The position numbers were made by a program, and so were the translations under genes. The notes under the pieces were generated by a model. The model was given only the letters and a program-made list of their open reading frames with translations. It had not been told where the DNA came from and made no database searches. Shown here piece by piece: positions 28,201 to 40,200 of a stretch of 64,000 nucleotides of DNA (positions are counted from its first letter, which is position 1; each line of letters starts with the position of its first letter). Source of the DNA: Owenia fusiformis. Taxonomy: Eukaryota > Annelida > Polychaeta > Sabellida > Oweniidae. The stretch is taken from the NCBI GenBank assembly GCA_903813345.2, contig CAIIXF020000007.1:2673730-2737729 (forward strand), given 5' to 3'.

Positions 28201-31200
28201 TCTACTTAGTAATCATGAATGTATTTGCTTTAGTATTAGATCCCAAGACAAGACTCACTGACAGTGTTTACTGTTTAGGCTGCTTCAGCCTACAGGGATG
28301 TCTATCATATATATGATATATATGCTTTAAGAAATTTGTTTAGCATCTGGGCTTTATTAATTCAAATGAATTCTGAATTTCCTGGGAAAGTTATCTTAAC
28401 TCTGGCAGTCTCGAACTAATAGCAATTACCTAATACCCATCAACATCTTAACATCTCTTATATTATAGGAGACATTTTCTCCAAATAACACATCTTAATA
28501 ATTAGCCTCTGTATTTTTCTATTTACTGCTGAAACCCACTTTTCAATAAATGGTAAATTTCTCACTATGTAGTATCTAACAAAATAAACATGTTAAGTAG
28601 AGGAGGAAAATAATGCAAAACTTAATAATCATATTAGATTCACCAACATACAGGTATTTACTGAAGGCTTAAAAAACAATCAAAAAACAAATAATCATTA
28701 AATTCTGATTCTAGCAAAGGTGGTCCTATTGACTAATTGACACTTTTTCAATGTTCTCTAGACTGTGGAAATGTGCCTTGATGACTGAAACGATGCTAAT
28801 TATATTGATGCTAGGATTTTGTCTTAAGTCCCTCTTTTCTTCTCAGCAAGAGGAAAGTGATTCATTAGAACATCCTGTTCATAAAGTGCTTCTCTGCTGC
28901 TGCTTGTTTCATAGTTTCCTATCAATAAATATACAAGGCAGTAACATGCAAAATGTCATCACCTGCCATTTGTTACAGATGCCAAACTTACGAACGCCAA
29001 ATGCTGAACACCATCCACAAAAAAATTGAAGACTAAAACTTGTCACTACTTGTGGTGTTGACATCTACATCTACATCTGCTACATAATAACATATATAGC
29101 CAGTTTTGAGATTTTCCATGTTTAGAGAGAAAACTTCTTGTCTATTGTTTCTTCTTTATTTCTCCTTTATTTCTCAAATGCTATAGTATTCTTTATTCTT
29201 CAGACATGGGGTTTTACTAGAATTTGAATACTCCATGATAGAATAGTATTGACACCAGGCCCGTAGCCAGGGAGGGTTCGCAGGGTTCAGGCGAACCCCC
29301 CTCCTGGCCAAAAAGTGATTTTAGCCATATTTGGGCCTAAATTGTCAAATGTGAACACTCCCTGGAAATTTTTGAAAACTGAACCCCCCTTGGCAAATCC
29401 TGGCTACGGACCTAGACACTCTAGCACTGAAGCATATGACAGTTGTACCAAATTGTTAATTAGAAAATTACCTTAAACCCAAATGAAAAATTAATTGAAC
29501 CTAACACTAACTCCATGTACTGTAGTTCCCAATTGATCAGTTGAAAAATCATGAAAAATATGTTTTGAACAATTTCAGAATTTTAGAATTGGGATGACAA
29601 AACAAGGAACAAGCTGAGAATACAATCACAGGGAGAACACAGATCTAAATGAAACTTTCAAGTTATTAATTTTCAAATTAAAATGCTCACTTTTTGTATG
29701 ATAAAGAAAGTTATTTTCTAGATTCACTTGAAACTTGTATCTATGCACGACTGCTCAATAGAGATTGTTCTAGCAATCAAGTTACATAACATACATGAAA
29801 TGATCAAAATGAACAGCAGTATGTGATGCATAATTTATTCTCAGATGCCATAAGCCAAAGTTTACCCCTTCACATACATACATATGTACAGTCGTTTGAT
29901 TTTGATTCTTTTAATGAGAGTTGCATCTCCCTAATACGAGGGTTGTCCCAGAAGTAATGCACTATCTGCTCTAACTTTCTTTAATAACCTTCAATTCAGC
30001 TGAAATTTTGTGTATATAACAATTGAAGTTTTATCTATTATATCCTGAAGTTTCAGCATCAAAAAATAATATTAAGTCTGAATATGGTTGCTATAGCAAC
30101 ATGGGGGTAGGGGTGGGCGGGGCAGGTTCCAATTTTCTAATTATGAAAAAATCCAAAGTGTTATTTTGTTAATATTTCTTTCTTTCAAATGATCAAAATA
30201 TTTCGGAAATTGTTAAATTTATTCAGCACGATGTTTACCAAGTACAAATAATGACATTTAGCATTGCGATGTCATAATACCACAGTTCAATAGTCACAAA
30301 TTCAAATACAGTCACAGTCAGGAGATTGCAAAATGGCTGCAATTCTAACAGAAGGCCTTTTGGTTTGGTGGCCTAATTTCATACTTCACTTGGGAATCAC
30401 AGCCAAGCAAGACGTATGCTACCATGAAGAAAGTATAAAAGGAGTATATACCAAATAGAACTACAATTATGATGTGCAATATACATCCATTAAATCTAGG
30501 ATGTGCTCATAGTAATTTAGTATCTTAAAATGTATTTTTGAGCATACTTCTTATAGCTACACAAAAGGGTATTTGTTGATTATTTATTTCATAATTTCAA
30601 TTTTTTATTCGTTTTGACGTGACTGTATAAGCTGCCCCACCCTACCCAAACTTACCAACTTGATTTTATTATAACATCAATATAGTTTTATCAGTCAACA
30701 TGAAAATTTGTAGAATAATCAAAATGTTTCTTAGCATCATTTACTGAAAGTTTCATGGAAAAATATCAATTATTGATAAAGTTAGAGCATATAGTGCATT
30801 ACTTGGGACAACCCTCGTATACTCTAAGCTCTAACACTCAGTATAGCCATTGCTTGGTGTCTAACAAAAAATAGCAGTGTTTACGTATGAAATGTAAATA
30901 TTGGGAAATAGAAATACTCATTTATAAACAAAAGGAAACAACCTATTAAAACAATGAACTGAAAGTCAGTGTGATTTATAAAAGCGGCAAAACACAATTA
31001 ATTCAACCAAGTTGTCATATTGCAGACATTCATGTCAAATTCTATTGACTGAATGATAAATAGAAATAGCTGTATCTTTGACTAGTCATATTTACATATT
31101 GCTACACATACACGTGTAAAGATGAGAATCTACCACGTAGACAAATACATGGTGAACCTGAGCTGTTTACAACCATGAATTATTTACAATCTGTTAATTA

Positions 31201-34200
31201 TAATTTCTGTTTCAATGTTGTATGGATAAAGGCCAACAATAACTTATGATAGCAGCATTGATTTAGATGTAATTGTAATTCATATTGTTGATTAAAATTA
31301 ACAAGCCAAATGTTTCTCCTGTTATAAAACTCAGATGTTTGATATTTGAAGATGTGTTATGTATGGTTTGTAAGGATTATTTTTGGTGTCCTTAATTTTC
31401 TCGAAAGAAAACAAGACAGTAAAAACACCCACTTAAAATTTCAGTCATAGAGTATCATCTCAAGGACTCAGACAGAGCATGTAATTCAATAATAAATCAT
31501 TATATTTGTATAATGGAAACCGATCAAGAAATAATTACATTTAGCTAGCAATGATTGTCTTTGACAAGCATAGCATAGTATTAGGAGCGTGTTGAAGTAA
31601 TTCAGCATCATTACATGATGATATGATTATAGCAATATCTGGGATTTACAAAGGAAATATTTCCTGGTAGCATGGATTACAGGATAGAGCTAAATGGCCC
31701 CTTTTCAGATGAATGACATGATCGTTTTTCTATATTTCTTCAGTAAGTGAGGACCATTGTTTTTATACAAAAGCAACATATCTCATGATTACATTTCAAT
31801 TTATAATACTAGACAAGGCATTAACATGACAAAATGTCACCATTTAGTTGCTCACAATATTATTATACTTTGAAGATGAATTTGAAAAAAAATTGGTCAA
31901 TTTGAAGCAAGTTGAAAAAATACCTTTTTGACCTTGAAAAGGTTATTGAAGGTCAAATCTTAAATTGTAAAGTCAGATTTCAACTTCTCAAAGCTTGTAG
32001 ATAATCTTGAAAAAGTTGAAGTCAGTGTTAAGAGTGTAAACAGTATTTGTTAAGTTATTTGAAGTTTTAAGAATTTGTTACAGACGCCAACCGCCATCCA
32101 CCAACCACCAAACGCCTCCACAAAAAACGGAGACCATAACAAAAAGTACCCAGACATCAAACATTACCTTGAAATAGTAAAATGTTTTAGGGGAGGGTGG
32201 GAGGAGACCATCCTTTGCTCCCCCTTTAACATCCCCCTAGTTTTATCACTTTTATTTATTGTCTAAGACTCTAAAGTGTCTACAAATCACCAAAATAGCA
32301 TCTTGTATTTGTAAAATTATACAGAAAAAATAAATAAAATGAAGAGAGACCTGTACAATAAAATATTTCACATTTTCAAGGTGATATTTTCCAGGAGATT
32401 AATGCTTATGTGCGGAAGTTGGATAATAAAAATTGACAGGTGACTAGATTGTATGATGTTGACATCCAATCATACAAATGCTGAGGTAAAAACTACATTA
32501 ACTATGAACATGCCAAAAGACATCAGATTGACAAGCACATTGAATGTATTACAACTAGTGATAAATCACATTCATCTTTGAAGTGTGTCTGGCCCATCAG
32601 TGTATTAAGAATCTTTCATAAAAGTGACATTGCTGCTGTTGGATGCAAATGACATGTATGGTACAGTTGATGGTGATAGGATTTTATGCAATGCAAAATT
32701 AGGAAAGATGCTTGATGTTGTGGATGGACATACAAAGTTTAAACTTTGGCTGTGGCTTTTTATTCCCCATACCAGAGTGTTGCTCCAAGAAAGATATGGC
32801 TTTGAGTATAATTGGAATTGCCCTACTAATATGATAGGAGGTACAGGATATAATGTTCCAAATGACAATCTTAGATATTTGTGAACAAAATAAAACAAAA
32901 AACAAAAAAATCTGGGAGCAAATGTAAACTTCAAAAATGTACAAAAAGATGCAATGACGATACAACCTTACAATGATGTAGTAACTAATCTTTTTATCTG
33001 AATGCAAGGCTCAGTACAAGGGAAGCAGAAAAACACATACAGACACACATACAACTTTGCAGACACTGAAAAAGAAGTAAGCAAAATGGTTGAACTTCAA
33101 AACAAGTGTCGTTTTGATAGCACAAAGGAGATGATCATTACTGGTGACTTTGTTAACCCGTTGGGAAGAAATGGTTTTAACAACCCTGAAATAATGTATA
33201 AACTACAAATCTTTCAGTATAAACTTTGGCTGTGGCTCCTTACACCAGTGTTGCTCCCAGAAAGAGAAGGCTACAAGTATATAAGAGGTACTGGATATAA
33301 TATTCCAAATGATCTACACCATTGGATCAGGAGTAAAAAGAAAATGGCCTGGGAAGAAATGCTTTGGATTAATGGTTTGATTGATGATAGAGTTTACTGT
33401 AAATTGTTTTAATTTGGTGCAGTTTAATTTGGTGGATTAGGCAAATTTTGAAATTTTGGCTGCAATTTGATTTGGTGGATTGACCCATCAGTAAAATGCA
33501 GATATTGGAGGGCTAGCTAGCACAAAGATGCAATTAATCACTCTGTGCAAGTGATCTAATCCTTGACACTGGATTTGTTTAGATTACAAGACCTACCTTA
33601 ATGTAGCACCATACATTTGGAGTCTATATAAGACCCACCTTAATCTTCATCATACAACCATATATGTGTCGTCTACAAGACCCATACATGTGTAGTTTAT
33701 TTATGTTATATTATATATGTATTCCATACCTGATGAGGTTTCAGAGACATATCAACCGGGAATTTATTCCATATCCTGGCAAATATTTTTCATATGTCAC
33801 GCTCCAACGAGGATCTGGGACATATAAATCGTATGTCCTACATAAGCCGTTGTATTCCATTCCTGATGAGGTTTCAGGGACATATCAACCGGGAATATAT
33901 TCCATATCCGGGCAAATATTTTTCGTATGTCCCGCTCCAACGGAGCTCCGGGACATATAAATCGTATGTCCCGCTCAAAAAAAAATTTGAAAATAAAATT
34001 TGAAAAAAAATTGTGGAAAAAAATTATGTAAAAAAAATCTGAAAAAGAAATTTTATGCAAAAAAATGTGGAAAATTTTTTTTTTTGAAAATGATAACATA
34101 TTTTGCAAGTAAACACACCAGAGCATATGGGATACATGCTTATTATTTCAAACCTCATCAGGCATGGAATACAACAGTTATGCACGGTCGGTTTGGATAC

Positions 34201-37200
34201 AGGAAATATCCCTTGGGATATACAATACATCTTCCCTTGGTCCCTTCGGTCCCTCGGGAAGATATATTGTATATCCCTCGGGATATTCCCTGTATCCAAA
34301 ACCTCCCAGTACATAACCCCTATGTACGGGATATACGATGGCTATATGTCCCGGCCCGGGAATTCACGTCATAACTATATCCACACTGAACTAGACAAAA
34401 GACAAAAATGGCAGACAATCGAACAGAACAAACTGTAAGATTTGAAATGAATGATTTCTTAGAAATCACTGCAAATGAGCATACAACAAAGAAAACGTGT
34501 TTAGATAACGGAGAACTCAATGATTATTTGGCTATCAAGGATGAACTTATAGGATAATGGCAAATATGACTTCGTTCTAAAGAAAATCTAGAACCGGAAG
34601 ACTTGAATAAACAAATATATACATGCCTATTATTTCAAACCTCATCAGGTATAGAATACAACAGTTATGCACGATCGGTTTGGATACAGGGAATATCCCT
34701 TTTATATACAAGATATATTGTATATCCCTCGGGATATTCCCTTTATCCAAAACCTCCCGGTGCATAATGCCTATATATTGTATATCTTTTATTGACTCTC
34801 TGATGATACCTTAATGTAGTATACGAGGGTTGATCATAAAGTTCTCATAATATCTTTCTAATTTCTTTATTTTTAAATATATTCTAATGAAATTTTCACA
34901 GAATGTGCAGCATAGAATGTCTTATTAATTCAGCAAAAATAAAAAAAACTAGCTAGAATAGCCCCCATGAACCATGTTTAAATACATAATACATTGTCAA
35001 ATAAGCTATCAAACACATTAAATTGCCAAATAATATGTGCTCCTGACTGTTGTGAACTATTATAATGGTCATGTGAATTGTGTGATCTCATAATAGATGA
35101 TTGTTATGCTTCATTAGTAGTGACTGCTAGACCCCATGTCTGTTTTGTCAAATATACTGACGAAAATTGGTTTTGTCCCTTTAGATCGTTTTTAACCTTT
35201 AGCGTGCTGCCGGCGGACTCGTCCGCCGAGACTAAAATGTCTCTCACAACTGCCGGCGGACCCGTACGCCCGATTTCAAACTTTTAAAAACTTTACTTTT
35301 TCGCGCCATTCGTATTGTCCAATTAGATTGCCTGATTTATTCAGTGCCTAACATGACTTCCTGTTGACCTAGAAATGCGATATTTCGAAAAATAATTCTC
35401 AATTCAACAATTTAAACAGTGTTTAAGTCGTTTTTAGTGAACAAATCGTACAAAATGGTGGACAAATACGATCACAACGAAAATGTGGAGGAAATGGATT
35501 ACGATTTCGAGCTCTTTAGGCTCTTGGAAGCCGATAACGGTCATCGAAAATAGAAGCTAGAATATTTTCTGAATTGAAAAATTGAACATTTGATCGCTGC
35601 AAATTCAGATTTGGATTCTGACCAGACGAAGAGGCGGAGCGGCGGATTCCGGAGGAGTATTCATGGTATATTTATGCCCAGTCGTGTTAATGTACGAAAA
35701 AATTCATGAGAACATTTTTTTCATGAGCCAGGCCACTGTGTCTTCCCTTTGTGAAAATTTTATCCAGATTCATTCAGTAGTTATTGAGATATTAATTATT
35801 TAGTCCAGGCATATCATTTTTTGCACTCTTTGAAAAATAAGCCAGTTGCGTGGGATATATTTGCTGAAATAAGGCAGCATGGTAAAGGTTAACATGTACA
35901 GACCACACACAGGGTGTATTTTGCTGATATCTGAGCAATATATTTGTTTTAGATCATGTTTAGTCTGACCAAAGGATCTTACAAACTTAACATTACATTT
36001 TATCAGTATGAATTTTATTTTTCTGAATATCTCTGTATCTATTGCATTCTCTTACTCAGTCATTTCTGATCATTAGCTTTGAGTCTCAGACTCTGGTATC
36101 ACATCTAATGAAGCATGAAAGCATCCCCTATGACATAACACAATTTACACGATCATTTTATCTAATTGTTAAAGCACTTAACAACATATTCAAGTTAACA
36201 TTTCAACGTGTTTGGTAATTCATGAGAGTTTATTATGTATGTAAACATGGTTAATTAAGCTCATTCTCTCAATTACTTTTATTTACCTCGGGTGCCTTGA
36301 TTTCCGGTTACTATGGCAACCATTTCTTATTTAATGTTTCTGTTATTCTAAATATTTTTTGCTGGATTAATAAAACATTCTATGCTGCACATTCTTTGAA
36401 AATTTCATAGGAAAATATTGAAAAATAAAAAAGATAGAGAGATATTATGAGAACTTTATGATCAACCCTCGTATGTATGTGAAAATTATGAACCTCAAAA
36501 AGTGGTATTAAAAATATGTAAAGTATATGCAAGGTTCACCTTATTGTGGCACCAAACATATTCAAAATTGTATTGTAAAAAGATTGTAAGAAGATCCATA
36601 AACAATGAATACATGAAAATAAATAAATAAGCACAAAAACATGTTGTGGTTTTTCAATATCTGAAGGAAATAAAGAAATAACAAGACATTTACATGCAAA
36701 ATATCACTACCTGCCATTTGTTACAGACTCCAAACATTAAAAGCCAAACACAAAAAAAATTGGAGACAATATGTCACCATTTGTGGTAATAAAATAAAAA
36801 TCTATAAATGACTTGATATGTTCACCTTAACATAACATAGATGTATCAGAATATACCTGATAACATTCAACCTGAGGATGTTGAGATAACATACTATTGC
36901 TGTCTTCAAGTCAATTGTGTGCTATGCTATGGCATTAATTTTGGTTAAGAAATAGGAATCAATGGTTATGAATTTAAAATTCATTCTTTAAAATGTGCAA
37001 TGACTTCAGTATGAATTGTTATGGTCTTGGATTGTGATTATTTCATTATTTTTAACCCAAGAGACAGGGACCACAGCCCTGAATTTTAACATGGAAATTT
37101 GAATAGAAACCAGCAATTGCTCATCTTGATTTGCAAGGCTTCGGTTGCCCCAATAATCACCTTGGAAATCAAAAATGGCAAATACCTGCATAGAGTAAAA

Positions 37201-40200
37201 CTGAAACTTACCTGTGTAGAACCCCGCATGTGATCGCTGAAAATAAAGAACAGATACATTGACGATTAAAAAGAATGTATCGTTAATTTATGATCATTTT
37301 ACTATGGACCAAACTTCTGTTAAACTATTTGATATTTTGTACAATTAACATTACTGGAGTGATTGAAAAAGGGTGAGAAATTGTCTCTTAAAGGGTCATG
37401 ATAATCTTCATATATAAAAACAATATGGCAGCTCAAGAAGTGTGTACTGGATCAGTCTGTTTTGAAGAAATTAGGGGATTTTGTAAATTCCAGTTTATTG
37501 AAATCGTCTTGAAGAAAGTTTACAACTAGACAGCAGCAAAGCCAAAGCATAGCAAATCCCATCGAACAGCCATGGCTGGCATTTTTACAAACAAAGTACA
37601 TGTAAATAGCAAAAATGGCAGCTATTTTGAAAAATGGCCACCTTCTACCATAAGTGTCATAAGACAGTGTGCCATGCTTATAGTATTCACATACCAAATA
37701 TGAACAAAATCGCTCCGCTACTTTTCCATGCGGTTCTAACTTTGACCGTTAATTTGAATTTTTGACCTACCGGATGTTTGAAAATCAAGGATTGCGACTC
37801 TCATACTGCACCGTTTTTCTTCAAACTTATACCATTAAAAGCAGAACAAAATTGCCTTTCTGTCGGTGCATTACTTTATTGTAAAGAGTCCCTCGTTCTA
37901 GCAGCGTTTTGGTCCGCAGCTGTTAGAAGGACTTCTTACAGCTGGGGACCAAAATGCTGCTGGAAGTAGGGACTCTGTTTAAGAGAATAATGTACCATCA
38001 GAAAGGGATTTTTGTTATGCTTTGAATGGAACAAGTTTGAAGAAAATGGTGCAGTATGAGACTCGTAATCCTTGATTTTCAAACATCCGGTAGGTCAAAA
38101 ATTCAAAATAACGGTCGAAATTAGGACCACGTGTTTTCGAGTTATGGTCAAATACGTTAAAATGGTGGCCATTTTGAAAAATGGCCGCCTTCTACCAAAA
38201 GTGTCATTAGACAGTGTGCCATGCTTATAGTATTCACATACAAAATATGAACAAAATCACTCCACTACTTTTCGAGTTACAGCAAAAATCGTAAAATAGC
38301 GAGTAAAGGCCATCATTTTTCAAGATGGCTGCCATGTGCTTCTTTAATATCTACATTTCTAGCTTTATTAATGTCCTATATAATTTTTTTAGATTTAAAA
38401 CATATTGCTATTACAGTTTTACACATTGTACCTAAATTACTGTAAAATCTGCAATAAAATGGCTGCCATTTTTGAATGAGCAGCCATTTTGAAAAACGGC
38501 TTTCGAGCAGAACTTCTACCCCCATAGGGTATATGTTTACAAAATATGAAAAAATCGGGACAAAGGTATTTGAGTTATTGTCCGGACAGACATACGGACA
38601 GATGGATGGAGGAGTTCCCTATATCCCTTCGAACTTCATTTGATGGGTTAATAAACTTTGAGAGAATGAATTATCCAAAGGATGCATAAACATCAGCCAA
38701 TATAAATCCGTGTGCAAATCCAAACTACCTTGTTTCATTTACAGTACATTTCATAAGACCATGTGTTGTGCTAATATGTGATGGGTAAATCTAGATATCA
38801 ATTCTTCCCATTAAACACAAATAGAAGATCCTGAAACTTCACCAATAAATGTGAAATTGATATGTCAATATAAAAATCTCCTTTTGATAAATCCGTGATG
38901 ATCTATATTATACATGTGCCACATAAACAGACAGAGGTCATAACACAGTGACTTCATCCTGAGCACACTTGGGAATTATTCTGGGATTGTGCCTTACTAA
39001 ATAAAATGGTGAGCAACACAACAAATGAGTGTTCGATTTGCTAAATGATATGTGTAACCTTATAAATGGAATAAATGTATATCCATTTGAGATGTGCATG
39101 TATTAGTAACTGCATTTCAAAAGTTCAATGAAGAATTTATTTATAGTTTTAAACTGTACCCACACTATCTCTCCCTGCTATTTGAGTAATGCTTTCCAGT
39201 CATATTATATAACATTTTTGATTGTTTTTACAAGAAATCTGTTATATCCCATAAATCGACTCTATATTTCATATAAATAGATAGGGTGAGCCAAAAAAAC
39301 AATACCCAAGTTTAAAGATGAATAATTCATATGATATATGTTAAACCATGCCATGTATTATATATCATTTTAAAGATAAATTTTTTCCAGCAAAATGACA
39401 CCATCCAATTGAAAAACCTTTTTTTCTCATGGAGTTAGAGATTAAAATTGACACCAGGGGTACCAGAGCGACCAAAAACCATTAAATGAAAATTCCCAAA
39501 TTTCCTTCCATATTGCAGTCACAGTTGCACTTAAATGCTTGACTAAATCATCATATTTATTAAGAGTAATCCACAATTGATAATTAATTATCAATATATA
39601 TAAGTATTATTGCTGAATTTTGCACAATACTTGGATAAATGTACCTCTTTCGAAGGTGCCAAAGTTCAAATTTCCCTCCATTTTCTACAATTTGGAATCC
39701 TCAGTGAATAGATTTTTGGTCACTCATGACACCCCTGGTGTCAATTTTAGCCTCTAACTCCACAAGAAAACAACGGTTTTTCTATCAGATGGTGTCATAT
39801 TGTTAGGAAATGATTTATCTTTAAAATGATATCCAATACATGGCATGGTTTAACGTTATATAATATGATATTCATTCTTAAACTTGGGTATTGGTTTTTT
39901 GGCCCACCCTGTATATATAAGCTTCATGTATATATAAGCTTTCTTGAAAACCTATGTCCATACTACATACATGTAATCTAAAAATACTTCATCCTGGATA
40001 AGTAATGACCAAATAGTAATAAATATCTCTGGGAGTATAACTATGGATGTCAGATAAGCTAAGTCTAAGGGCTCATCCCTAATCTCACTGGCAATAATGT
40101 TAAAATATTTCTACTTTGATATTATGAGAAGCTGACTTTTCTACAGGACAGTACAGACTGTGGATCCCACAATGGTGTATAGATATTTGATACTTGGTAT

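Noticed and set aside
33797-34126. Phe/Lys-rich open frames
   Set aside because: Arise from poly(A)/poly(T)-rich sequence within a repeat cluster; no conserved features.
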